Origin: JACVRW01 sp963716215
GTDB lineage: Bacteria; Actinomycetota; Thermoleophilia; Solirubrobacterales; Thermoleophilaceae
DNA: 64,000 nt
Direction of reading: 5' to 3'
Assembly: GCA_963716215.1 (NCBI GenBank)
Contig: OY970298.1
Span: 3,720,001-3,784,000 of the forward strand
Part shown: piece by piece, positions 7,207 through 16,123 of the stretch
How positions within the stretch are numbered: position 1 is the stretch's first letter
Layout of the letters: each line of letters opens with the position of its first letter
Made by a program: the position numbers and the translations under genes
The notes under the pieces: model-generated
Databases searched by the model: none
The model's input: only the letters and a program-made list of their open reading frames with translations
What the model was told of the DNA's origin: nothing

Positions 7207-9321
7207 GTGGACCTGTCGCGCCTGCTCCACCCGCGCACGATCGCGGTCGTCGGCGCGACCGACCGCGAGGGGTCGTACGCGGGCGAGACGCTGCTGAACC
7301 TGGCGAAGCTGGGCTACGCCGGCACGGTCTGGGGCGTCAACCCCGGCCGTGAGTCCGCCCACGGTGTGCCGTGCTTCCCCACGCTCGGCGATTTGCCGGA
7401 GGCGCCGGACGCCGTGGTCGTCGCGATCCCCGCGGCGGGCGTGCCGGCCGCTGTGGAGGAGGCTGGCGCGATCGGCTGCGGCGGCGCCGTGGTGTACGGC
7501 GCCGGGTTCGGCGAGGTGGCCGAGGGCGCGCAGCTCGAGCACCAGCTGGCCGCGGCGGCCGCGCGACACGGGCTGCCCCTGTGCGGGCCGAACGGCAACG
7601 GCATCGTGGCGCTGCACGAGCGGGCCGCGCTCTGGGGCGACGGGCTGCAGCCGCTCGAGCCGGGTCGGGTGGCTCTGGTCTCGCAGAGCGGCAACGTGGC
7701 GGTCAACGCGCTCGCCACCCGCCGCGGGCTGCGCCTGCACACGGTGATCTCCTGCGGGAACGCGGTCGGGCTGGACCCGGCCGAGTGGATCGCGGAGCTG
7801 GCCGGCGAGGACGAGGTCGGGTCGATTGCCGTCTACCTGGAGGGCGACGGCGATGGCGAGCGGCTCTGCGAGGCGCTAGCCCGCTGCGCCGAGCGCGGCG
7901 TGGGCGTTGCGGTCCTGAAGGTGGGCGCCTCGGCCGCCGGGGCGGTCGCCGCCGCCGCGCACACCGGCGCCGTCGCGGGCGACCAGCGCGTGTTCCGCGC
8001 GCTGGTGGAGGAGGCCGGCGCGGCCTGGGCGGAGGACGTGCACGAGCTGCTCGAGCTGGCGAAGGTACTGGCCGTGCCCGGGGCGCGGCCAGCAGGCGCG
8101 GAGGGGCTGGCGATCCTTACCTGCTCCGGCGGCGACTCGGCGCTGGCCGCCGACGAGTGTGAGCGCATGGGCATACGGCTGCCCCCGCTCGCTCCCGCCA
8201 CCGCGGCGCGGCTGGATGAGCTGCTGCCCTCCGCCGCGACGGTGGGCAACCCGCTCGACTACACCGCGCTGATCTGGGGCGAGGTGGAGACCCTGCGCGA
8301 CATCATCGCCGCGACCGGTGCCGACCCCGGCGTGGACCAGGTACTCGTGCTCTACGACCAGCCGGTCGGCATCGACGGCGCTCCCGACCAGTCGTGGACC
8401 GCCGTCCGCGAGGGTATCCACGCGGGGGCCGCGGCGAGCCCGGTTCCGGTGGCGGTGGCCGCCACGCTGCCCGAGCTGCTGGACGACGCCGCGGCAGCGC
8501 GCTTCGCGGCGGCGGGCATCCCGGCGGTGGCTGGGCTGCGCACCGGGCTGACCTGCGTGGAGGCGCTGCGCCGGCCGGGCGGCGACCCGGACCGGCTGCG
8601 AGAGATCGGCGCGGCGGCCGCCGCGCGGCGGGCGGCCGGCGCCAACGGGGACGCGGGCTGGCTCGCCGAGCACGAGGCCAAGCACCTGCTGCACGCGGCG
8701 CGCCTGCCGGTCGTGGAGGGGCGGCTGGTGTCCGACGAGGACGACGCCGTGGCGGCGCTGGACGAGCTCGGCGGCCCGGTGGCCGTGAAGCTGTCGTCTC
8801 CGACGGTGCGCCACAAGACCGACATCGGCGGGCTGGTGCTGGACGTGGCCGGCGAGCAGGCGCTGCGGGCCGCCTACCGGCAGGTGGCCGGCCGCGCCGA
8901 CGCCGGCGTGTTGGTGGAGCGCATGGCGCCGCCCGGCGCCGAGCTGCTGGTGGCGGCGCGGGTGGAGGGCGTGGTGCCGAACCTGGTGATCGCGGCCGGC
9001 GGCGTGTGGACCGAGCTCCTGGCCGACGCAGCGGTCGTGCCCCTCCCCGCGACGGCGGAGCGGGTGGAGCGGGCGATCCAGTCGTTGCGGGCCGCACCGC
9101 TGTTCACCGGCGGTCGCGGCCGTCCGGCGCTCGACGTCGGGGCGGCCGCACGGCTGGCGGCGGCCACCGGAGACCTGCTGCTGGAAGGCGAGCTCGATCT
9201 GATCGAGCTGAACCCGGTGCTGGTGCACGAGCAGGGCGTGACGATCGTGGACGCGCTGGCCGTCCAGGGCGCCGCCCCGGCCACCGTGGGCCCCGGAACC
9301 GAGGAATATCCCCGCAACTAG
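7207..9321 (+). CDS. ADP-forming acyl-CoA synthetase (fused alpha-beta, CoA-binding plus ATP-grasp)
   Basis: Single-chain nucleotide-dependent acyl-CoA ligase of the ACD superfamily, 704 residues. The N-terminal Rossmann CoA-binding domain begins IAVVGATDREGSYAG. The succinyl-CoA-ligase-like domain carries the phosphorylated His252 in AAHTGAVAGD. The ATP-grasp domain starts near residue 488 (KHLLHAARLPVVEG) with KLSSPTVRHKTDIGG. GTG 7207 is 4 nt after the dehydrogenase stop. It probably activates or releases the carboxylate handled by that dehydrogenase. Proteins of this family include acetate, pimeloyl and carnitine-type ligases, so specificity is open. Confidence 0.9.
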   Translation: MDLSRLLHPRTIAVVGATDREGSYAGETLLNLAKLGYAGTVWGVNPGRESAHGVPCFPTLGDLPEAPDAVVVAIPAAGVPAAVEEAGAIGCGGAVVYGAGFGEVAEGAQLEHQLAAAAARHGLPLCGPNGNGIVALHERAALWGDGLQPLEPGRVALVSQSGNVAVNALATRRGLRLHTVISCGNAVGLDPAEWIAELAGEDEVGSIAVYLEGDGDGERLCEALARCAERGVGVAVLKVGASAAGAVAAAAHTGAVAGDQRVFRALVEEAGAAWAEDVHELLELAKVLAVPGARPAGAEGLAILTCSGGDSALAADECERMGIRLPPLAPATAARLDELLPSAATVGNPLDYTALIWGEVETLRDIIAATGADPGVDQVLVLYDQPVGIDGAPDQSWTAVREGIHAGAAASPVPVAVAATLPELLDDAAAARFAAAGIPAVAGLRTGLTCVEALRRPGGDPDRLREIGAAAAARRAAGANGDAGWLAEHEAKHLLHAARLPVVEGRLVSDEDDAVAALDELGGPVAVKLSSPTVRHKTDIGGLVLDVAGEQALRAAYRQVAGRADAGVLVERMAPPGAELLVAARVEGVVPNLVIAAGGVWTELLADAAVVPLPATAERVERAIQSLRAAPLFTGGRGRPALDVGAAARLAAATGDLLLEGELDLIELNPVLVHEQGVTIVDALAVQGAAPATVGPGTEEYPRN

Positions 9322-9352
9322 TGCCCACCCTCGGTCAAACGCGGAGCGCCGG

Positions 9353-10543
9353 ATGAGGGCCGCCGTCGTAGGCGCGGGCCTGGCCGGCTTGGTCGCCGCC
9401 GACGAGCTAGCCCGGGCGGGCGTGCAGGTCGTAGTGCTCGAGGCGCGCGATCGAGTCGGCGGTCGGGTCTGGTCGCGGCGGCTCGACAACGGCGCCGTCG
9501 TGGAGATGGGCGCCGAGTTCATCCTGCCCGGCAACACCGCGATCCGCGAGCTGGCGCAGCGCCTGGGGCTGGGGCTGTGGGACAAGGGCATGCGCTACGG
9601 GCAGCGCGAGCCGCGCGGCGGGCTCGGCGTCACGCCGGCGGAGTTGGACGAGGCCGTCGGCGCCGTGGGTCGCGCGCTCGCCGGTGGTGCGCCCGACGTG
9701 ACCGCCCGCCGCTTCCTCGACGACCTCGACGCGGCCCCCGGCGCCCGCGAGGCACTGCTCGCCCGGGTTGAGATCTCGAGCGCGAACAGCGCCGACGTGG
9801 TGGCGGCCCGCGACCTCGCCGGCATCGCACACGTCGACGCCGAGCCGGCACCGAGCATCGCCGGCGGCAACCAGGGGCTGGCGCTGCGGCTGGCCGAGGA
9901 GCTGGGCGCGGCCGTGCGGCTGAGCTCCCCCGTCGAGCGGATCGCCTGGGGCGACGACGGCGTGCGCGTCAGCGCCGCCGGGGATCAGCTCGAAGCCGAC
10001 GCTTGCGTCGTTGCGGTCCCAGCCGGCGTCATGGGCCGGATCGCCTTCGAGCCCGCGCTGCCGGGCCCGCTCGCCGACGTGCTCGCGGCCGTGCGCTACG
10101 GCCACGCGGCCAAGCTGTTCGTGCCGCTGCGCCGTCCCGTCGCGCCGAGCGCCGTGATGTCGGTGCCCGAGCGCTACTGGACCTGGACAGCCACCGCCGA
10201 CGGACCCGACACGCAGCCGGTCGTCAGCGCGTTCGCGGGCTCGCCGGACGCGCTCGAGCAGCTCGACGTGGCCGCCGGTCCGCAGAGCTGGCTCGCCTCC
10301 GTCGAGCGCCTGCGCCAGGACCTCGAGCTCGACCCCGACTCGGTCCTGCTGTCCACCTGGGCCGACGACCCGTGGGCCGGCGCCGCCTACTCCACGTCAC
10401 CGCCGCCCGAGCTGGCCGGGACGAGCGAGCGGCCGGTCGGCCCTCTGGCGTTCGCCGGCGAGCACCTGGGCGGCGCGTTCGCGGCGCTGATGGAGGGCGC
10501 GATCCGCAGCGGCCAGGCCGCGGCGCGCTCGCTGCTGCCCTAG
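9353..10543 (+). CDS. FAD-dependent amine oxidase
   Basis: Flavin monoamine/polyamine oxidase-type protein, 396 residues. The dinucleotide-binding motif GAGLAG (residues 8-13) is followed by VVVLEARDRVGGRVWS, and the C-terminal FAD motif FAGEH lies near 367-371. Such enzymes oxidise an amine to an imine, giving aldehyde plus ammonia or amine and H2O2. It starts 31 nt after the acyl-CoA synthetase and is the last gene of the plus-strand operon, fitting amine degradation. It ends in a CTAG shared with the convergent efflux pump. A phytoene-desaturase-type role is less likely from sequence and context. Confidence 0.85.
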   Translation: MRAAVVGAGLAGLVAADELARAGVQVVVLEARDRVGGRVWSRRLDNGAVVEMGAEFILPGNTAIRELAQRLGLGLWDKGMRYGQREPRGGLGVTPAELDEAVGAVGRALAGGAPDVTARRFLDDLDAAPGAREALLARVEISSANSADVVAARDLAGIAHVDAEPAPSIAGGNQGLALRLAEELGAAVRLSSPVERIAWGDDGVRVSAAGDQLEADACVVAVPAGVMGRIAFEPALPGPLADVLAAVRYGHAAKLFVPLRRPVAPSAVMSVPERYWTWTATADGPDTQPVVSAFAGSPDALEQLDVAAGPQSWLASVERLRQDLELDPDSVLLSTWADDPWAGAAYSTSPPPELAGTSERPVGPLAFAGEHLGGAFAALMEGAIRSGQAAARSLLP

Positions 10544-12099
10544 CTCGGCTCTTCCACCCTGCCGCGCGGCATGCCGATGTGCGCGACCACGAAGCAGACC
10601 ACCATCACCCCGGCCATCGCGTAGAAGATCACCTGGGTCGACTGCGCGAAGTCGTGCTGCACCGCCTCGAACGCCCGGCGGGCGCCGCGGCCGGCCGCTT
10701 CTCCGAAGCTGCCGGAGGCCCCACCGCCCCCGGACTGCGAGAGCGAGTCCGCGATCGCGTCGGCGCGCTGCTTCGGGATCCCCAGGCCGGTGAGCGACGA
10801 CTCGATGTTGGACTTGTTCTGAAGGATCAGCACCGTGCCGAGCACGGCCAAGCCGAGGCTCGACCCGAAGTTGCGCAGCGTCTGGATGATGCCGGTGGCC
10901 TCGCCGTACGCGGTGCGCGGCGCCCGGTTGAGCGCGTCGGTGCTCGCCGGGCCCAGGATCAGACCCACCCCGGCGCCGGCCATAGCGATGTAGATCCAGT
11001 GGTCGCCGAGCTCGAAGTCGGTGAGGCTGCCGGCCCACAGGAAGAAGCCGACAGCCGCCAGCGCACAGCCGGGGATCACCGCCGCGCGGGCACCGCGCGA
11101 GTCGAGCAGGCGCCCGCCCCACTGCGAGCCGGCCGCGAACCCGCCGAAGAAGATCAGCAGGTAGAGCGCGGCTCCGGAGGCGTCGTCGCCAAGGGAGATC
11201 TGCGCGTACAGGCTGGTGAAGAAGAACACCGGGACGAACACGATCATCAGCAGGAACAGCACCGCGTTGTCGGCCGCGAAGCCGCGGTCCTTGAAGATCT
11301 GGACTCGCATGAGCGGGTGCTCCAGTCCCACCTGACGCCGGACGAACGCCACCAGCAGCAGCAGCCCGACGACGATGCACCCCCAGGTCGCCGGGTCGCC
11401 CCAGCCCCACGCGCTCGACTGCTGCAGACCGAGCACCGCCAGGCCCATCCCGGCGGCGATCAGTCCGGCGCCCGGCCAGTCGATCGTTCCGGGTGTGCGG
11501 TCCTCGGGCGGCTTGGCACGGGCGGTCAGGATCAGCGCGATGATCGCCACCGGCACGTTGATCCAGAAGATCGAGCGCCACGTCCACTCGGTCAGGTAGC
11601 CGCCGGCCAGCGGGCCCACCGCCGTCAGCCCGCCGGTGATGCCGAAGAAGATCGCCATCGCCTTGCCGCGCTCCGCGAGCGGGAACGCCGCCACGACGAT
11701 CGCCAGCGCGGCCGGGAACATGATCGCGGCGCCGGCGCCCTGGATCACTCGGAAGAAGATCATCCAGGCCTCGGCGATGTCGCCGGTGGGCGTGGCGCCG
11801 CACAGTGCTGACGCGCCGGCGAACACGATCACGCCGATCGTGACCATGCGGCGATGCCCGGCGATGTCGGCCAGACGCCCGCCGAGCGCGAACAGTGCCG
11901 ACAGGGACAGCAGGTAGGCGTTCACGATCCACTGCGTGCCGGTGGCCGACAGCCCGAGGTCGCGCTGCAGCTCCGGCACGGCGAGCGCGACGATCGTCTG
12001 ATCGATGAACGTCATCGCGACCGCGAAGATCATCGCCGCCAGGACCAGCCGACTGCCGCCGCCGTTGCTCATCCGCTCGGCAAGATACCGGGCGTCCAT
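10540..12099 (-). CDS. MFS drug:proton antiporter, DHA2 (EmrB/QacA) family
   Basis: Efflux permease with 14 predicted membrane segments, 519 residues, as usual for DHA2. TFIDQTIVALAVPEL in segment 1 and GPLAGGYLTEWTWRSIFWIN (antiporter motif C region) are diagnostic. A hydrophilic glycine- and serine-rich stretch precedes the last helix. The start could also be the ATG at 12072, as the first nine residues are polar and no ribosome-binding site separates the choices. Its stop shares CTAG with the amine oxidase stop. Substrate unknown; it may simply protect the cell and be unrelated to the amine cluster. Confidence 0.9.
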   Translation of the reverse strand: MDARYLAERMSNGGGSRLVLAAMIFAVAMTFIDQTIVALAVPELQRDLGLSATGTQWIVNAYLLSLSALFALGGRLADIAGHRRMVTIGVIVFAGASALCGATPTGDIAEAWMIFFRVIQGAGAAIMFPAALAIVVAAFPLAERGKAMAIFFGITGGLTAVGPLAGGYLTEWTWRSIFWINVPVAIIALILTARAKPPEDRTPGTIDWPGAGLIAAGMGLAVLGLQQSSAWGWGDPATWGCIVVGLLLLVAFVRRQVGLEHPLMRVQIFKDRGFAADNAVLFLLMIVFVPVFFFTSLYAQISLGDDASGAALYLLIFFGGFAAGSQWGGRLLDSRGARAAVIPGCALAAVGFFLWAGSLTDFELGDHWIYIAMAGAGVGLILGPASTDALNRAPRTAYGEATGIIQTLRNFGSSLGLAVLGTVLILQNKSNIESSLTGLGIPKQRADAIADSLSQSGGGGASGSFGEAAGRGARRAFEAVQHDFAQSTQVIFYAMAGVMVVCFVVAHIGMPRGRVEEPS

Positions 12100-12125
12100 C
12101 CGGGCCAGCGGCTTAGCTCTCCCTA

Positions 12126-12752
12126 ATGGCGCAGCCTGGCCTCACCGCGGCCGAGGAACGCGACCTCGGACGCATCGCCGCGTTCACCGACGGCGTCATG
12201 GCCGTGGCGATCACGCTGCTCGTGCTCAACCTCGACGTGCCGACGCTCGCGCCCGGCCAGAGCCTCGGCGACGCCCTCGTGGACCTGATCCCCAGCCTCG
12301 GCGCCTACGTGCTCGCGTTCGCGCTCGTGGGCCGGTTCTGGGTCATCCACCACAACCTGTTCGAGAAGCTGCGCGGCTTCGACCGCACGCTGATGACGCT
12401 CAACCTCTGCTTCCTCGCGCTGATCGTGCTGGTGCCGTTCGCCACCGACCTCTACGACGCCTATACGAAGGAGGCGCTCGCCGCGGCCGTCCTGGGCGCC
12501 ACGCTCGGGCTGGCTGCGCTCACGAACTGGGCGATGAACGTGCACGTCCTGCGCCGCGGCTTCGTGCACGAGGACCGCCGCCAAGAGACCGAGGCGTTTT
12601 CGCGGCCGGTCGGGCTGGGCTTCACCGCGGTGTTCCTGCTCTCGGTGCCGGCCGCCTTCCTGAACGTGCACATCGCCGAGGCGCTGTGGATCTCGACCGT
12701 GGTGCTGCGCTACCCGCTGCGCAGGCTCGGCGGCCTGACCAGCTCGCGGTAG
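12126..12752 (+). CDS. TMEM175-like potassium channel family protein (DUF1211)
   Basis: Integral membrane protein of 208 residues with about five to six hydrophobic segments. The family signature is at the N-terminus: RIAAFTDGVMAVAITLLVL, where the conserved R and FTD/FSD group lies at the start of helix 1. Characterised bacterial members are tetrameric K+-selective channels. The last 43 nt overlap the 3' end of the convergent glycosyltransferase gene. A TAGCTC hexamer 6 nt before the ATG is a weak candidate for a leaderless promoter. Confidence 0.85.
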   Translation: MAQPGLTAAEERDLGRIAAFTDGVMAVAITLLVLNLDVPTLAPGQSLGDALVDLIPSLGAYVLAFALVGRFWVIHHNLFEKLRGFDRTLMTLNLCFLALIVLVPFATDLYDAYTKEALAAAVLGATLGLAALTNWAMNVHVLRRGFVHEDRRQETEAFSRPVGLGFTAVFLLSVPAAFLNVHIAEALWISTVVLRYPLRRLGGLTSSR

Positions 12753-13900
12753 ACCTCCCCGACCTGCCGCGCGACGTCGGCCCAGTCGAAGGTGAGCACG
12801 TGCTCGCTGGCCTCGGCCACCAGCCGGTCGCGCAGCTCGGTGTCGGTGAGCAGCCGCTCGGCCATGGTGGACAGCGACCCCGGGTCGCGCGAGCGGAAGC
12901 GCAGGCCCACGTCCTCGTTCGGCACGACCTCGCGCAGGCCGCCGGTGTCCGCCACGAGGCACGGGCACCCGGACGCCATCGCCTCGAGCGCGACGAGGCC
13001 GAAGGGCTCGTAGATCGAGGGCACCACCGTCAGGTCGGCGATCCGGTAGAGCGAGTGGAGCACGTCGTCGCCGATCCAGCCGAGGAACGTGCCGTGCTCG
13101 TCGAGCCCGAGCGCGGTGGCCTGGCTGCGCAGCTCCTGCTCGGCGGTGCCCGACCCGGCCACGATGAAGCGCACGTCGCCGACCCGCTCGATCAGGCCGG
13201 GCAGCGCCTCGAGCGCCAGCTGGAAGCCCTTCTCGTAGACCAGGCGGCCCACCAGCAGGACCAGCTTCTCGTGCGGCTGCGCGTACCGAGCGCGGAGCGT
13301 GTCGAGGTCGTCCACCGGTACCAGCTCCGCGGGGTCGATCCCGTTCGGGATCACCGCCACTCGGGATTCCTCCAGCCCGTAGATGTCCGCCACGTGCTCG
13401 CGCATGTAGGCCGAGCAGGTGATCACCCGCTCGGCCCGGTTGGCCATCCAGCCCTCCACCCCGTGGATGTAGGACTGGGGGTGCTTGTCGACCCAGCCCT
13501 GGTGGCGTCCGTACTCGGTGGCGTGGATCGTGACCGCCAGCGGCGCGCGGAAGCGGTTGGCCAGATGATGGCCGGCCGAGGCCACCAGCCAGTCGTGGCC
13601 GTGGACCACGTCGAAGTCGTAGCGGTCGCCCACCTCGACACCGGTGGCGAGCATGTCCGAGTTCATGTGCTCGATCCAGGCGACGAACTCGCCCAGGTCG
13701 CGCGGGCGCTCCGGCTCGCGCACACGGTGGATGACCACGCCGCCCCGCTCTTCCTCGGGGAGGTCGACCTCGCGGCCGCGGGCCAGCACGTGCACGTCCA
13801 CGTCCTGGGCGGCGAGGTTCTCGGCCAGCTTGCGGACGTGGCGGGCGAGGCCGCCCTCGATCAGCGGCGGGTACTCCCAGGACAGGATCAGTGCCCGCAT
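12710..13900 (-). CDS. Family GT4 alpha-glucosyltransferase (Rv3032-like)
   Basis: GT-B fold retaining glycosyltransferase of 396 residues, similar to starch/glycogen synthase-like GT4 enzymes. The N-terminus MRALILSWEYPPLIEGGLA is the acceptor-domain glycine loop, and the donor-site motif EPFGLVALEAMASGCP is in the C-terminal domain. ATG 13900 overlaps the GH57 stop by one base (TGATG). In the order methyltransferase-GH57-GT4 it corresponds to mycobacterial Rv3032, which elongates the alpha-1,4-glucan of methylglucose lipopolysaccharide. Glycogen synthesis is the main alternative role. Confidence 0.9.
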   Translation of the reverse strand: MRALILSWEYPPLIEGGLARHVRKLAENLAAQDVDVHVLARGREVDLPEEERGGVVIHRVREPERPRDLGEFVAWIEHMNSDMLATGVEVGDRYDFDVVHGHDWLVASAGHHLANRFRAPLAVTIHATEYGRHQGWVDKHPQSYIHGVEGWMANRAERVITCSAYMREHVADIYGLEESRVAVIPNGIDPAELVPVDDLDTLRARYAQPHEKLVLLVGRLVYEKGFQLALEALPGLIERVGDVRFIVAGSGTAEQELRSQATALGLDEHGTFLGWIGDDVLHSLYRIADLTVVPSIYEPFGLVALEAMASGCPCLVADTGGLREVVPNEDVGLRFRSRDPGSLSTMAERLLTDTELRDRLVAEASEHVLTFDWADVARQVGEVYRELVRPPSLRSG

Positions 13901-15336
13901 CAGGGCGACGTGAGCGCAGCGAGATCGAGATCGGGCGCGAGGCTGCGGAGAGACGGCTCCGGCACGGCCGAGGAGATTACCTCCGCTGGGCTCTGGGCCA
14001 GTGCGTCCAGGGCGGCGTCCAGGTCGGCGCCGTGCGCGTCCAGGCGCTCGCGTGGGTAGTCGCCGGCCAGCTCGCGCGTGGCCATGAAGGCCCAATCGCT
14101 GGCCTGCACGGCGAGCAGCTCACGGGCAGCACGCTCGAGCGCCGCACGCGGTGCGGTGTGGCCCGCGGTGGCAGCCACGGTGCGCAGCTCGGCACGGCGC
14201 GCGGCCACCGCCATCGGGGCCACGAGAGGCGAGTCCCAGGTCGACAGATCCTTGTCGCGGCCCCACGTGGACGGCGCCAACTGGGCGCGCTGCGGCTCGG
14301 TTCGCGCGATCCCCTCGCTGACCGTCACCAGTTCGAGGCCCTGCCGCGGCGCCTCCTCCAGCACCGCCGCCAGCCACACCGGTCCCTCGTACCACCAGTG
14401 GCCCAGCAGCTCCGTGTCGAGCGCGCAACAGAGCAGGCCGCCATCCGCCACGCGCGCGCCGGCACGCTCCACGAAGTCGCGCGCGTGCTCGCGGGCCAGC
14501 GCCAGGGCGGCCTCGCGGTCGTAGGGGCGGCCTGCGTTGTCCCAGGGCTTCAGGTCGTGCACCGTGCGGCGGTGATAGTCGCGGTAGGCACCGTCAACGG
14601 GGTAGCCGTCGCGGTCGTCCCACACCAGCTCGACTGTCGGCCAGTCGATCGGCACGGCCAGCGGGCCAGCCTCGGTCGCGACCGGGCGCAGGTGGTCGAA
14701 GCCGGCCACGCCGGTCTGATCGGTGCAGAACGCCCTCACGCCGTGATCGGCCAGGTCGAGCTCGAGGCCCGGGGCGTAAGCGCACTCCGGCAGCCAGAAG
14801 CCGCCTTCCCACTCGCCGAAGCGGCGCTGGTGCGAGGCGGTCCCGGTGGCCAGCTGCAGCCTCAGCCCCGCGTCGGTGGCGAGCATCGGCAGCAGCGCGT
14901 GGGTCGCCCCGGAGGTCCACAGCTCCACGCGGTCGAGGTCGCCGAACGCGCCGATGAGGTCGCGGCCACGGCGCTCGAAGGCCTGCTCGGCGAAGCTGTA
15001 GTCGGCCGCGGCGCGGCGCACCTCGGCGGCGAGCTCCGCCTCGCCCGCCCGTTCGAGCCCGTCGGAGTCCTCGGTGTGGATCGGAGCCCGGATCTCGCGC
15101 AGGAAGCGCAGGTAGCGCTCGCCCGCGTCGCCGCGCATCGCCTCGAGCTGGTCGCACAGCACGGGCGTAAGGCCGACGGTCACGGGCGCGCCGTCGATCA
15201 GCTCGAGCAGCGGCAGGTAGACGCACGCCACCGCCTCCCAGAGCCACTCCTCGCCGAACGGCCATGTGCCGAAGCCCTCCACGTACGGCATGTGCGAGTG
15301 CAGCACCAGCGCCAGTGCTCCGGGGCGGTGGCTCAA
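13900..15336 (-). CDS. GH57 1,4-alpha-glucan branching enzyme (Rv3031-like)
   Basis: Glucan branching enzyme of glycoside hydrolase family 57 with DUF1957, 478 residues. The N-terminal motif LVLHSHMPYVEG holds the conserved HxH. The nucleophile is Glu184 in WLPECAYAPG and the acid/base Asp308 in ALDTELLGHWWYEG, matching the Glu and Asp of Thermococcus enzymes. The start is a TTG at 15336, overlapping the upstream methyltransferase stop (TTGA); no ATG/GTG upstream fits. It introduces alpha-1,6 branches into the glucan made by the downstream GT4. Confidence 0.92.
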   Translation of the reverse strand: MSHRPGALALVLHSHMPYVEGFGTWPFGEEWLWEAVACVYLPLLELIDGAPVTVGLTPVLCDQLEAMRGDAGERYLRFLREIRAPIHTEDSDGLERAGEAELAAEVRRAAADYSFAEQAFERRGRDLIGAFGDLDRVELWTSGATHALLPMLATDAGLRLQLATGTASHQRRFGEWEGGFWLPECAYAPGLELDLADHGVRAFCTDQTGVAGFDHLRPVATEAGPLAVPIDWPTVELVWDDRDGYPVDGAYRDYHRRTVHDLKPWDNAGRPYDREAALALAREHARDFVERAGARVADGGLLCCALDTELLGHWWYEGPVWLAAVLEEAPRQGLELVTVSEGIARTEPQRAQLAPSTWGRDKDLSTWDSPLVAPMAVAARRAELRTVAATAGHTAPRAALERAARELLAVQASDWAFMATRELAGDYPRERLDAHGADLDAALDALAQSPAEVISSAVPEPSLRSLAPDLDLAALTSP

Positions 15337-16079
15337 CGCAGCACCGCTACGAAGTCCAGCGCGCGGTCGAGCGGGCCGGGGCGCAGCGCGAAGTCACGGG
15401 CCGAGATGGCCGGGGTGAAGCGGTCGTAGAACGGCTTGGTGATGCCGAGCGCGGAGTGCACGCCGTCCCAGCCGGCGCGCAGGGCCAGCTCGTGCGCCCG
15501 CAGCTTGCGGGCGTGGAAGAGCCCGTACAGCTCGACGCGCTCGAACACGCTCTCGCACAGCGCCCGGAACTCGCGCGCCCGGTATTCGCGCAGGTGCCAC
15601 GGGTTGTCGGACTTGTCCGCGCCGGGCGGCGCGAGCGTGAGCAGGTTCGGCGTGGAGACGTACACGGTGGGCGCCATCGCCTTGAAGTGGGCGAGCACCT
15701 GCCCGGGATCGCGAACGTGCTCGATCGTCTGGAGGAACACGAGGGCGTCGCACGGCTCGATGTAGGTCTCGATCAGGTCCCGCACGAAGCGCACGCCGGG
15801 CCGGGCGTACTTGGCGCGGGCGTGCTCGTGGGCGTCGGGGTTGGCGTCGACGCCGGTGACCCGCCGCGCCCGGCTGGCCAACACCGCGGTGCCGTACCCC
15901 TCGCCACAGGCCATGTCGACCACGTCCATCCCGGCGCAGCGCTGCGCGATCCACTCGTAGACCGCAAGGTGGCGCCGGAACCAGTAGTTCTCGGCCGGCA
16001 CGTCCGGCAGCGTGCGCTCGCCGGTCAGCTCGAGCGGCGGCACCCCCTCGGGTTGGTGCTGCTGGACGGTCTCCTGCAT
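15333..16079 (-). CDS. SAM-dependent methyltransferase (Rv3030-like)
   Basis: Class I methyltransferase, 248 residues. An N-terminal signature TGERTLPDVPAENYWFRRHL precedes the SAM motif VVDMACGEGYG. This signature is what I recall of mycobacterial Rv3030, encoded directly before the GH57 and GT4 genes of the methylglucose lipopolysaccharide locus. The gene starts the operon: a minus-strand TAGACT (16093-16088) lies 8 nt before the ATG. Methylation of glucose residues on the polysaccharide is inferred from this synteny. A lipid or quinone methyltransferase cannot be excluded. Confidence 0.86.
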   Translation of the reverse strand: MQETVQQHQPEGVPPLELTGERTLPDVPAENYWFRRHLAVYEWIAQRCAGMDVVDMACGEGYGTAVLASRARRVTGVDANPDAHEHARAKYARPGVRFVRDLIETYIEPCDALVFLQTIEHVRDPGQVLAHFKAMAPTVYVSTPNLLTLAPPGADKSDNPWHLREYRAREFRALCESVFERVELYGLFHARKLRAHELALRAGWDGVHSALGITKPFYDRFTPAISARDFALRPGPLDRALDFVAVLR

Positions 16080-16087
16080 CGGCCGGG

Positions 16088-16114
16088 AGTCTAGGTACAG
16101 CCGTGATCTAGGCT
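16088..16114. promoter_or_regulatory. Pair of divergent leaderless promoters
   Basis: Minus-strand -10 TAGACT (16093-16088) ends 8 nt before the ATG at 16079. Plus-strand -10 TAGGCT (16109-16114) ends 9 nt before the ATG at 16124. Transcription from either would begin at or next to the start codon. Confidence 0.5.
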
Positions 16115-16123
16115 CCTGCGCGC

